In this document: positions 48,287-59,778 of the stretch, in pieces
Numbering within the stretch: position 1 is the stretch's first letter
Layout: every line of letters begins with the position of its first letter
Assembly (NCBI GenBank): GCA_032622095.1
Contig: CP136068.1
Coordinates: 118,095,509 to 118,159,508, forward strand
Direction of reading: 5' to 3'
Length of the DNA stretch: 64,000 bases
From: Siphonodentalium dalli
Lineage: Eukaryota > Mollusca > Scaphopoda > Gadilida > Siphonodentaliidae
Notes under the pieces: model-generated
The model's database searches: none
Seen by the model: the letters and a program-made list of their open reading frames with translations, nothing else
What the model was told of the DNA's origin: nothing
Made by a program: the position numbers and the translations under genes

Positions 48287-49262
48287 GTGTCAAATATTTT
48301 AGTCCGTAATCTTGGCACATTTGTTGATTTCAAACAGGCTTTTGACACTGTTTGGAGAAACGGCTTGTGGCAAAAAATGATTACCGCAGGTATTAATGGA
48401 AAGTGCTTTAAACTTATTAAAAACATGTATAACGAAGTAAAATCTAAGGTTAAAATCGGTGAATGTCTCTCAAATAGTTATCAAAGCTATTCTGGTGTTT
48501 AGCAAGGAGTAAATCTATCTTCTTTTTTATTTTCACTCTACCTAAATGACCTTGACAATTTTCTATTGTCCAATAGAGTTCCTACTCTGAAATTAATTGA
48601 GAATGACACATTGACAGAAATTGGAATGTATATCAAATTGTTGGTACTATTGTACGCAGATGACACAGTCATTTTTTGCGGAGACAGACAAGGATATGCG
48701 TATAGCCCTATATAAAAGAGTTCTCTGAATACTGCGAGCTTTGGAAGCTCACAGTCAAATGTTGACAAAACAAAATTAATGGTATTTGGCTGTAAAAGAA
48801 TCCCAAAATCACGAATACTTTTCAATGGCGCAAGTTTACAAATTGTTCCTCAATTCACATATCTGGGTATATTATTTTTACTAGGAATTGTTCTTTCTCA
48901 AAAGCCGTGAAGCAAAATATAGCAATATGCAATCGTGCCATGTTTGGCCTACTACATAAGGCGAAAGAACTAAATTTATCGATAGACATTCAAATAGTAC
49001 TTTTTTCTAAGACTGTAAAACCAATACTATTATATGGATGTGAAGTCTGGGGTTACCAGCACGTCGCAGATTTAGAAAAGATCCAATTAAATTTCTCAAG
49101 TATGTTTTAGGGTTAAAACCAAGCACACCAAGTATAATCGTATATGGAGAAACAGGAGTATATCCTTTAATTATTGACATAAAATGTAGAATGTTAACAA
49201 ACTGGGCTAATGTAGTTATGTCAGACAAACAAAAAATTAACAAACTGCTGTATAACACTGGC
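48287..49262 (+). pseudogene. LINE RT fragment, YADD-containing
   Basis: Broken frames give VDFKQAFDTVWRNGLWQKM (motif A), YSGV*QGVNLSSFLFSLYLNDL (motif B region with a stop), LLVLLYADDTVIFC (motif C), FTYLGI, and VKPILLYGCEVWGYQ with a following GLKPSTPSIIVYGETGVYP. This is a different lineage from the LINE at 44681. The C-terminal continuation seems to resume at about 50710, after an inserted fragment. Confidence 0.8.
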
Positions 49263-50695
49263 TTCTAAAAGATGAGATCCCGATTTTGAGAACTATCCAT
49301 TCAAATTTTGAAGCAGAAGGAGTATCAGCCGTCGAAAGTGATAGAAAACTGTTCGTTGGACGTCCGTGTGGAGGAACAGCTTTACTATGGCGGAAATGAT
49401 TAGCAACGGAAACGAAATGTACAACCTATGACGATCCGCGAATCATCAGTGTCCGTTTGCTAATTGAGGATAAACACCTTCTCCTCATCTGTGTATACAT
49501 GCTCACAGATGAGGACGACAATACTGCGGATTTTATAAACTATCTTGGAAAAATTAAGGCGATTATTGAAGACTCGGACACAAATCTCGTGTATGTATTG
49601 GGGGACTTCAACGCGAATGCCAGAGGAAACAGGGGAAACATGAAAGAGCTCAATGAATTATGTAGAGAGTCGGATATGAAGATATGTGATGTTGACTCAC
49701 TTCGGCAACTTATCTGACATTTACACGTTTTATAGTGCCACCCATGGGACTGTTTCCTGACCCGACCACTGCGTCGCTACACATTCAGCTGCAGCTGCCG
49801 TGAAGAAAGTAGAAGTGAATACAAATTTTCTTTCATCCGATCACTTCCCGTTAACTGTAACACTCAACAGCATAATTATGCCTAAACAGATACAAAGCAA
49901 CACCACTATGAGGAATGTTGCGCATTGGAGAAGAGCATCATTAACACAACTTGAAAAGTATCACGAGATGTCAAAAATGATCAGCGAAAAAGAAATAGAG
50001 TATAGGATATAGAGGCGAGTTGTCGATCATTTTCGGCAGAACAGAAACAGAAGCATATCGATTCTACATACAATTATTTCACATCCGGACTAATAAATGC
50101 CGCGAAGAACAATATTCCCTCCAAGATGTCCCAGAACAGCAAGACCTTATCCCAAATCCCAGGATGGAATTCACATGTGAAAAAAACAACATACAATCGC
50201 ACGACAGTGGTTTAGAAAATGGCAAGATATTGACAGGCCACTAACTGCATGGCTACATCTATGAAAACATGAAGAGGAGTCGATCAACATTCAAATATGC
50301 ACTGAGAAAATGCAGAGCCATGGCAGAACAAATTAAAGCTGACAAGATCGTCTCCGAATATGCAAACAACAATTATACTGATTTCTGGAGATTGATTTCG
50401 TCGAATAAAATAAGTAGTAATGCTGATGAGATATGAAAAAGGATGCAGTGCGAGTGAAATGTATACCAAAGACCGGGTACTTTCGTTGGCTATGCTTAGA
50501 CGGAAAAACATGTATAGCTTTAAGGAAAGACTATGCAAATCAACGAATGTTATTCTGGGTGCAATCTGCAATTCAGATATTATGTATCAATCTCCCTTGA
50601 ATAAGGAGTGGACGGATTTACTATACTTGTAAATGATAATTCCAAACACACATATGGACATTCATGTCTGAAATAAAATAATAATAATAAAAATA
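49263..50695 (+). pseudogene. LINE endonuclease fragment placed after RT, with AAT-rich tail
   Basis: Frames carry GRPCGGTALLWRK, LLLICVYMLTDE, YVLGDFNANARG (endonuclease motif) and SSDHFPLTVTLN (SDH motif), then degenerate linker sequence, NYTDFWRLISS, and frame 50420-50632. It ends in an AATAAT-type run (50672-50695). Endonuclease normally precedes RT, so this is a second element or a rearranged piece lying inside the RT-bearing LINE. Confidence 0.65.
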
Positions 50696-50699
50696 ATTA

Positions 50700-51475
50700 T
50701 TTACTCCAAAAATCTGAGAGTGGAACTTACACTCATCCCTGGGTCAATTACATCCAGACGGCATTAGGAGAATTAGAACTGCCCGAGATCTGGACAAACC
50801 AGTTTATACACGAAATTTACCCGAAGTCGGTTAAAAATATCACACGACAAGCTCTGGAAAATAAATATCAAAAACAGTGGAGAAACGAGATTAACTCTAT
50901 GAATAAGTGTCGAAATTATCGAATCATAAAATATAAATTCGCACAAGAAAAATATTTATCCGATCTCCACCAAAAACAAGCAGTTATTTTAGCTAAATTC
51001 AGATGTTCAAATCATCACCTCCCCGTATAGAAACTGGATCATGGTACAATATTGATTACCAAATGAGAACATGCACGCTGCATGTGTAATAAGAGCGAAA
51101 TAGGGAATGAATATCACTACATAATGGACTGTAACCAATTGAACTCACTCCAGAGACGATTTTTACCCTTACACTTGACAGAACCAAAATTTTTTCATAA
51201 TTTCATAAATATAATGAACCCAAAAAAACAATGTATGCTTCTATAAGCTATGCGGATTCATCAAAAATCTTCGAAATTATTTTGGATCACCGCTGACCTT
51301 ATCAACCCCACCAACCCATTCGCACACTGTGTGTATAGAATATATCACAACCATTTTTGTTGTTGTCGACTTTGATTATTACACCAATGACATGCCATGC
51401 ACTGTATAATTATAAATGTCGCTTGCATCACATACTGTGATTTGAGTAAATAAACATTGAACTTGAACCTCGCTC
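50700..51475 (+). pseudogene. LINE C-terminus and 3' end
   Basis: The frame around 50735-51030 reads PWVNYIQTALGELELPEIWT then KFRCSNHHLPV. A Cys-His region follows (CMCNKSEIGNEYHYIMDC). The 3' end has TGTGATTTGAGTAAATAAAC and ATTGAACTTGAAC at about 51430-51468, usual for this LINE type. It probably belongs to the same element as 48287-49262. Confidence 0.7.
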
Positions 51476-51604
51476 TGTTTCGAGAAAAGCTTACTGCGCG
51501 ATATCTTCAGCGCATTGTTTCGAGAAAAGCTTACTCGTGGTACCGTATCGGATTAGAGGCCACACTGGTATGTCTTAATTGGTTGAATAGTATACCGGCA
51601 GGCT
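51475..51604 (-). repeat. dispersed repeat flanking E3 (other half at 53099)
   Basis: The inverse of the sequence at 22525-22680, including AAGCTTACTCGTGGTACCG and CACACTGGTATGTCTTAATT. Confidence 0.7.
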
Positions 51605-51610
51605 GATTAG

Positions 51611-53098
51611 TATGGCAAGCCAAACTGCTATTTAATATTAATTTTACTTAAGTAAAATAAAATGACACTTTATTTCACTTAAGTGAAATAAAATGACATT
51701 TTATTTTACTTAAGTAAAATAAAGTGTCATTTTATTTTACTTAAGTGAAATAAAGCGCCATCTACATGGTTTTATTTTACTTAAGTAAAATAAAATGACA
51801 TTTTATTTTACGTAAGTAAAATTAAAACGCACACTAATTTTACTTAAGTGAAATAAAATTACCATTATGTTACGCCCTTTTTTTATTTTACTTAAGTAAA
51901 AAAGAATTTCACTTAAGTGAAATAAAACACAGTTTTTATTTAACTTAAGTAAAATTCTTTTTTACTTAAGTAAAATAAATGAACATTTGGGTTTATTTCA
52001 CTTAAGTGAAATAAACGCCATCTACCGGTCATAGATAGATGTCATTTATTTTACTTAAGTAAAATAAAGTGCAACCGGGTGTTAAGAGTTATTAATGATT
52101 TTCCCCCAACGGGTGATACAGAACATGTGTGCCACATAGCCACTCGGCAGTTGTAAAATACTTAGATAGATTAAAGACGTATTTACTATAACTCACACTC
52201 TCTCTCAAAACAATACAGACAGCTTATAGCACCGACATCATGCAATAAAATTTAAAACATTCCACACCCACTGCTGGTACAGCTATAATCAGAGAAAACT
52301 GCAAAAATGTGTGATGCGTTGTTTGATGCTTATTATGCTGGTACATGCAGCGGGCGAATTTATTATAGTCTCTAGGTGCTCTCGTATTACATCTCACTGG
52401 GTGCAATATATGTATTGGTTATAGTTCCCTCGAGTTGTCAGGTTAGAAGTTTTTTGACAACAGCGGTACGTATTCTGATCTCCGTGCGATGCAAATCTCC
52501 TATACCCCCTTCAGTCTATCAGTCTCTCGTATAACCCTGGAAATTGAGTCCAGTGTTGTATCGACTGAATCTGCCATAATTATGTAAATACGTTAGGCCT
52601 ATTATTAGTAAATGGAAGAAATCCGCCATTTATAATACACAACGGGAGCTAACTTTCTCACGAACATGAACAGCACTCCCGGCCTACGTGCCAAGGGAGA
52701 AATTATTAGTTTGCAAGATTACTCCCATAGTGGGCGCTTTATTTCACTTAAGTGAAATAAACGCCATCTACCGGTCATCGATAGATGTCATTTATTTTAC
52801 TTAAGTAAAATTAACGCATTATTTTACTTAAGTAGAATTCTTTTTTACTTAAGTAAAATAAAGGTCATTTCTTATTTTACTTAAGTAAAAAAGAATTCTA
52901 CTTAAGTTAAAACATGGTTAATTTTACTTAAGTAAAATAGTTTTGTACTTAAGTAAAATAAAAAATGACCGTTATTTCACTTAAGTTAAATAAAAGGACA
53001 TTTTATTTCACTGAAGTAAAATAAAGTGTAATTTTATTTTACTTAAGTAAAATTAATATTAAATAGCGGTTTGGCTTGCCATAGTATGGCAAGCCATA
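51611..53098. mobile_element. palindrome-array DNA transposon E3 (CTTAAG family)
   Basis: 1,488 bp flanked by GATTAG (51605-51610, 53099-53104). TIR TATGGCAAGCCAAAC; the right end carries an extra inverted TIR copy (53084-53098). Subterminal arrays at 51640-52075 and 52739-53055 consist of TTTTACTTAAGTAAAA and TTTCACTTAAGTGAAA palindromes, often preceded or followed by ATAAA. The middle (52080-52735) is non-coding. The uninterrupted target is seen in the paralogue at about 22503-22520. Confidence 0.9.
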
Positions 53099-53194
53099 GA
53101 TTAGAGGTGACAATTTTCTTTATTCTAAATTCCATTGGAGCATTGACAATTCAATCTAGAAAGCTTCACAATTCAGAAAGGTTCAATACTAAAT

Positions 53195-54275
53195 ATTGTT
53201 GTCCCCCGACGTTTCCGTCGGAGGACTATAGAAATGACCCTCGTCCGTCCGTCCGTCCGTCCGTGCGTCCGAGATTGGGTACCTTCATGGTGTAATCAAC
53301 TCCTCCTACAGTTTTAAACGTAGAGATTTGAAACTCTGGGATATTGTTCCTAACATGTTGGTGATTTGCAACATCTATATAGCTAATCAAAAATATAATT
53401 TTTTCCATATTTTTGGGGGGGTTTTCGACTTAGAAAATTTGGAAATTTTTTGCCTTTTGGATGAGATTGTGTACCTTCATGGTGTAATCAACTCCTCCTA
53501 CAGTTTTAAATGTAGAGATTTTAAACTCTGGGATATTGTTCCTAACATGTTGGTGATTTGCAACATCTATATAGCTAATCAAAAATATAATTTTTTCCAT
53601 ATTTTTGGGGGGGTTTTCGACTTAGAAAATTTGGAAAATTTTTGCCTTTTGGATGAGATTGGGTACCTTCATGGTGTAATCAACTCCTCCTACAGTTTTA
53701 AATGTAGAGATTTGAAACTCTGGGATATTGTTCCTAACATGTTGGTGATTTGCAACATCTATATAGCTAATCAAAAATATAATTTTTTCCATATTTTTTG
53801 GGGGGGGGGTTTTCGACTTAGAAAATTTGGAAAATTTTTGCCTTTTGGATGAGATTGGGTACCTTCATGGTGTAATCAACTCCTCCTACAGTTTTAAATG
53901 TACAGATTTGAAACTCTGGGATATTGTTCCTAACATGTTGGTGATTTGCAACATCTATATAGCTAATAAAAAATATTATTTTTTCCATATTTTCGGGGGG
54001 TTTTTCGACTTAGAAAATTTGGAACATTTTTGCCTTTTGGATGAGATTGGGTACCTTCATGGTGTAATCAACTCCTCCTACAGTTTTAAATGTAGAGATT
54101 TGAAACTCTGGGATATTGTTCCTAACATGTTGGTGATTTGCAACATCTATATAGCTAATATTTTTTTTTATGGAGTTATTAACCCTTTTCGACTTAGAAA
54201 ATTTCAACATTTGTTTTTAATTTCTTTAACAAAGCGGCATCGACTTGCCATGTTGTCGGGGGACACTGTGGTCTG
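53195..54275. mobile_element. pearl-like tandem-repeat element P5, five units
   Basis: Hairpin CCGACGTTTCCGTCGG (53206-53221), then GACTATAG, then a CCGTCCGTCCGTCC run (53240-53262), then five ~193-bp near-identical units marked by GGTACCTTCATGGTGTAATC. It closes with GTTGTCGGGGGACAC (about 54250), the inverse of the opening GTTGTCCCCCGAC. The plus-strand frames 53328-54279 repeat with the units and carry no domain. Confidence 0.75.
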
Positions 54276-54569
54276 CTGACCTTTTATTAATCTTGAATTA
54301 GTCAGAGCACTAGACTAATCAAGCTTCTAAATCTTTTTAATAGGAGAGGTTTGAAAATGGGTAAGATACCTTTCGATGCCCTTCCCACTGAGCAAAACAA
54401 ATATCTGTCTACAGTCCAATACAAAGTTTTAGGTAGGCACCCTTTTCTAGGGTATAGGTAGGGAAACCCTAAACACAGGTATTTTTTGTTTGGCCTAACA
54501 AAGTTTAAAATCAGCAAAGCAAAAGTTAAATTAAGAATAAATATAGGCAAAGCTGACTAGCAAATATTC

Positions 54570-56608
54570 AAGCAAGAAATTATTTCAAATCTATCAAAAT
54601 CTGACTTAATTCACCCAAAACGCTAGAATTAGCTGCAATAAACACTTAATAATGCACTAGACTTAGCATGCCCTGAACGAGAGGTAAAAACTCATACGTG
54701 GAGGGTGTCCAGGGATACACTGAATCTTATACGGTTCAAAAGGAAAATGCGGAGACTCAGCGAAGAACCCCAACGATAATGAGTATAAAACACTTTATAA
54801 CAACCTTAATAGAAATTCCTGATGTCTAAAAAGAGAGACACTACTGGGATACCACCTCTCAAAAAGGGTACCACACTCACGGACAACAGCGCAGAGAAAG
54901 CAGCTCTATTGAATAAACAGTTTCAATCAGTATTCACCAAATATCTAAAGAATACACCTACAGCAAAACCATCAAGCAGTATACCAGACATCAACATCAA
55001 AGAGGAAGGTGTATACAAACTCCTAAAAGATATAAAAACATCTAAAGCTCCAGGCCCAGACGGTATACCAAACCAAGTTCTCAAGATTTGCGCTAACCAC
55101 ATAGCTCCTGCTCTAACAGCCATCTTCCAACTATCATTGGACACAGGAGAACTCCCAACTGACTGGCGCAGTGCAAACATCTCCCATCTACAAAAAGGTG
55201 ACGTACACAACCCAGAGAACTACCGCCCTGTCTCACTCACATCGGTACCGGTACCCTGCAAAATTCTAGAACATATCATTTGCAGGCAGTGCCAGGCACA
55301 TGAGAGACCACCTGGATGAACACAAAATACTGACCGACAAAAACCACGGTTTCAGATCCGGCCACTCATGAATGCGTCGCACAGCTAGTCAACGTCACAG
55401 AGGATCTACTACAAAACCTGGACAAAACATACAAATAGATATAGCCATCCTTGACTTTTCAAAGGCCTTCGATACAGTGCCACACAAAGGCCTCCTATAC
55501 AAGCTGTAGAATTATGGCATAAATGGCAAAACCCACAAATGGCTGGAAAACTTCCTCACAAAAAGAGAGATGATAGTGGTACTCGAAGAAGAAGCGTCGC
55601 CAAACGTACTAGTGGAGTCAGGAGTACCACAGGAATCGGTACTTGGACCACTGCTATTCCTTTGCCACGTGAACGATCTACCGAAAGCCGTAACCTCAGA
55701 GGTAAAATTATTTGTAGACGATTGGCTCCTCTATAGAGAGATCAGAGACCAGTCAGACCACCATGCACTACAGAAAGATCTCTCCTCGTTAGAAAAATGG
55801 GCCGATGGGGGATGCGTTTCAACGCAAAAAAAAAAATGCTACCATCATGTCTACAAAGAGCAAATCAACCCACATGTACCAACTAGACAACCACATCCTT
55901 CAGCCAGTAGATGAAACACCATATCTAGGACTAACTTTTACCAACAACCTAACCTGGTCATCCCATATAAATAAAATTGTCAAAAGAGCCAACAGCACCT
56001 TAGGATTCCTTAAACGAAACATCAGCGAAGCCGATAAGAAACATAAGAAATCTACACTCGAATACGGGGCAGAAATATGGGATCCACACTTACAGAAGGA
56101 CATCGACAACATCGAAAGGGTACAGAAAAAAGCTGCACGATTCATCACCAGCAATTACAAAAACAGAGATAAAGGTGCAGTCACAGAAATGATGGAAATA
56201 GAAGGGTTAACACAAATGAAGATAAGAAGAGAAGTGAAAAGGATGTCACTGTTTATCACTGGCTATCCATACACATGACTTATTAACACTAATTAAGGAC
56301 AAACGAAAAATCACTGCTAAAAAATTCCCAGGATTTGAGACAACAAACAGTATTGAGTCACATGAGTGTACCAACTCACTTTCTTACGAAACAATAAGGA
56401 CAAATACGGCTCAATATAAAAACTCATTCTTTGTGAAAACAATCATCGAATGGAACCACCCGGAGGATATGGATAGCGCATGTGATACAACATCAATACC
56501 AACATTAACAGCTTAAATCGTCCAACGGTGAACCTATAGCCAAACCAAGGTTACTACACCGAACTACATACATATACATGTACATATAATAGACAAGGGA
56601 ATAACTCC
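54570..56608 (+). pseudogene. LINE 1 of the duplicated cluster: RT with several lesions
   Basis: Frame 54822-55319 gives AALLNKQFQSVFT, KAPGPDGIPNQVL and NYRPVSLTSV. The sequence then shifts frame near 55280 and has stops near 55367 and 55507. Motif A is DIAILDFSKAFDTVPH (about 55440), motif B SGVPQESVLGPLLFLCHVND, and motif C FVDD in place of FADD. Frame 55805-56278 gives the thumb and C-terminus (DETPYLGLTFTNNLTWSSHI; ANSTLGFLKRN). The 3' portion from about 55911 is repeated at 57613 and 60823. Inactive. Confidence 0.85.
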
Positions 56609-57612
56609 GACTGAGTGCAACCTAAACAGGCTAAACTACCAGTAAATACAACAAAATCGACATATTTATCATTTTAGTCGATATACACGCACTTACCGGT
56701 ATAAACATTCCCTGATTTAGCATGTTACCAGTGTCTTTGTAGTCGCTAAAAGTCATGAACACAGAACTCAATGCATCATTTTTGAAATCGTATGACTCCT
56801 ATTGTAGTTTAATAACGTCTGTAATTTTGCCGAGACTACCAACATACTTCCGGTAGTTTTCCTGAAATGAAAGATAATTGTTGGGGAAATCCACAAATGT
56901 TGTTATTTTTACCTTTTGAACTCCGCCCACTTGGCCATATTCCATATTGTATCCCATAATGACAAACATGTGTTCCTCAGGATTAAACTTTGAATCTTAT
57001 ATAATACACACTTTCTGGTATGTATTAAAGTTAATATAATCTTATCTTATCTTAATGACTATGTTACTTGATTCTCAAAATTAAGTCCGTTCAATAGTCA
57101 CACCTTTGCTTCAACGTTTGTTCCTGGATCCAGGAACAGACGTCGAAGCAAATAGTGTAGCGGTCAACTCTGAAAAGGCCTCTAGTTTTTGACATACCCC
57201 TCCCGGTAGTATAACTAGTTGAAACTTCGCATATATCACCGCTGGAACATTGTGCAATTTGCAAACGAATATGTGTGTCTCAGATGTTGACCAAATGTAT
57301 GACAATATTGTTTTCTTAAATTAACTAGAAATTTCCAACCTGTACCCCCCCCCCCCCCCGTAAGGTTGGAAAATTTCCAACTGATGACCATTTAAGTCCA
57401 AAATTTTGACCAAAAAATAGGAAAATATGCAAATATTGGGCCAAAAACAATTAATTCCCCCAATATAAATTGTTTGAAAATCAAACTACAAGAACATTTT
57501 CAACCTATTGTTGGTGTGAACTTTCCAACTAATGTTTTGGCATGTATGAAATTCCCAACTGTTGAAAATTTTGACCAAAGTTGGGGGTGAGACCCCCCCC
57601 CCCCCCCCAATA
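56609..57612. repeat. flanking-repeat unit, copy 1 of tandem duplication
   Basis: Starts CTGAGTGCAACCTAAACAGG. It contains an ATCTT microsatellite tail (about 57038-57052), a 42-bp imperfect palindrome centred on CCTGGATCCAGG (57109-57150), and two C homopolymers (57346-57359, 57595-57608) bounding GTTGGAAAATTTCCAAC-type sequence. The part from about 57300 belongs to the G/C-tract element family seen at 17 kb. Confidence 0.8.
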
Positions 57613-58334
57613 ATGAAACACCATATCTAGGACTAACTTTTACCAACAACCTAACCTGGTCATCCCATATAAATAAAATTGTCAAAAGAACCAACAGCAC
57701 CTTAGGATTCCTTAAACGAAACATCAGCAAAGCCGATAAGAAACATAAGAAATCTACACTCGAATACGGGGCAGAAATATGGGATCCATACTTACAGAAG
57801 GACATCGACAACATCGAAAGGGTACAGAAAAAAGCTGCACGATTCATCACCAGCAATTACAAAAACAGAGATAAAGGTGCAGTCACAGAAATGATGGAAA
57901 TAGAAGGGTTAACACAAATGAAGATAAGAAGAGAAGTGAAAAGGATGTCACTGTTTAGGAAGATAGTAGAGTGGTCGGTTCCGGCTATCCATACACATGA
58001 CTTATTAACACTAATTAAGGACAAACGAAAAATCACTGCTAAAAAATTCCCAGGATTTGAGACAACAAACAGTATTGAGTCACATGAGTGTACCAACTCA
58101 CTTTCTTACGAAACAATAAGGACAAATACGGCTCAATATAAAAACTCATTCTTTGTGAAAACAATCATCGAATGGAACCACCCGGAGGATATGGATAGCG
58201 CATGTGATACAACATCAATACCAACATTAACAGCTTAAATCGTCCAACGGTGAACCTACAGCCAAACCAAGGTTACTACACCGAACTACATACATATACA
58301 TGTACATATAATATACAAGGGAATAACTCCGACT
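57613..58334 (+). pseudogene. LINE 3' end, second copy
   Basis: Near-identical to 55911-56608 (ETPYLGLTFTNNLTWSSHI onward, through KIVEWSVPAIHTHDLLTLI to IPTLTA). It retains a short KIVEWSV segment deleted from the first copy near 56250. No RT core. Confidence 0.85.
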
Positions 58335-59778
58335 ACCGGAAACTACCGGCCAGTTTCACTCACCTCTGTTGCTTGTAAGCTGCTGGAACATTGTATCTGC
58401 AAACACATGCTGAAACACCTCGAGAAGAACAATGTCCTCACAAAACTCAACCATGGCTTCAGATCAGGCTACTCATGTGAATCACAGCTTCTTACAGCAA
58501 TAGATGACCTGACAAAATCATATAATAAGAAAAAACAAGTCGACATGATCATCCTAGACTTCTCCAAAGCATTCGACACTGTACCCCACAAGAAGCTCCT
58601 TTACAAACTACACCAGTATGGGATCCGTGGCCAACTCCACACATGGCTAGAGAGCTTCCTAACAGAAAGAAAAATGAGAGTAGTACTGGAGGGACAAACG
58701 TCAGAAGAAGTTGACGTGGACTCCGGTGTACCACAGGGAACAGTTCTAGGTCCTCTGTTATTCCTATGTCACATAAACGACCTTCCAGACAGTGTCAAAT
58801 CTACAGTCCGATTTTTTGCCGATGACTGCCTACTCTACCGGCAAATAAACAGCATCAATGACCAACACCAACTGCAACAAGATCTGCACAGTCTTGAAGG
58901 ATGGGCCAAACACTGGGGAATGTCCTTCAATGCAAAGAAGTGCTACGTGATGAGTATGCAAAAGAAACATGACAAGATGTATGAACTAGATGGACAAAAC
59001 CTAAAACAAGTGGCACACAACAGATACCTCGGACTAGAAATATCAAACGACTTAAAATGGACAACTCACATTAACAACACATCAAAGAAAGCAAACTCAA
59101 CACTGGGCTTTCTACGCCGCAACCTAAAGTTCATGCCAGGAAAACTAAAACAGATAGCGTACTTATCCCTAGTCCGGTCCATCATGGACTACGGCGCAAC
59201 CATCTGGGATCCATACCAACAAAAAGAAATCGACCTCCTAGAAAAAATACAGAGGAAGGCAGGGAGATTCATTAAAAACGACTATCGAAGCTACCATCCT
59301 GGATCAATGACAACCATACTCAAGGAACTAAAGCTACCACCACTATACGAGAGGAGGAAAATCCAGCGGCTGTCATACTTTTATAAGGTGGTAATGAACC
59401 TGGTACCAGCTATGCCATCCGACGACTTCCTCACAAAAAAGAGAGAATCCAGGAAAATAACATCAAAAACATTCAGTGACCACCAAGTAACAAACCTGGT
59501 CACGAAGTACGAAACCAAAAACACGAAGTGCTTCCAAGTGCCACGATCACACTGTGCACAATACGAGAACTCCTTCTTTGTTCGCACCACAATCGACTGG
59601 AACCACCTGGATGAAAATATTGTGTCGTCCGAATCACCAGAGACCTTACTTGCTACATTAGTGCCAGCAAAAGAGGAAGAGACACAAAAACCGCGCAACT
59701 AACACCTGCCCAGTCACCGTCCTACATTACCACTATTGGGATCTTGGACGTAACAATACAGATACAGATACAGATACA
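58335..59778 (+). CDS. LINE 2: 5'-truncated RT with an intact 431-codon frame
   Basis: The open frame runs in phase from GNYRPVSLTSVACKLLEH (58339) to the stop at 59702. Motifs are intact: FRSGYSCESQL, LDFSKAFDTVPHKKLLYKL (A), SGVPQGTVLGPLLFLCHIND (B), FFADDCLLYR (C), MSFNAKKC (D), and the C-terminus DYGATIWDPYQQKEID and TTIDWNHL. The 3' end is a GATACA hexamer repeat (59758-59778), typical of CR1-type tails. It is flanked by GACT (58331-58334, 59779-59782), and the uninterrupted site is at 56609-56612. With no endonuclease and no RT N-terminus it cannot act alone, but it is the best-preserved RT here and so probably young. Confidence 0.9.

Noticed and set aside
53328-54279. Two plus-strand frames of 174 and 150 aa with repeated KLWDIVPNMLVICNIY
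   Set aside because: They follow the ~193-bp tandem units of P5; the repeated peptide reflects unit repetition, and the frame is broken between units by homopolymer length changes.
58549-58734. Minus-strand frame and other frames antisense to LINE RTs
   Set aside because: Shadows of the RT coding sequence on the opposite strand.
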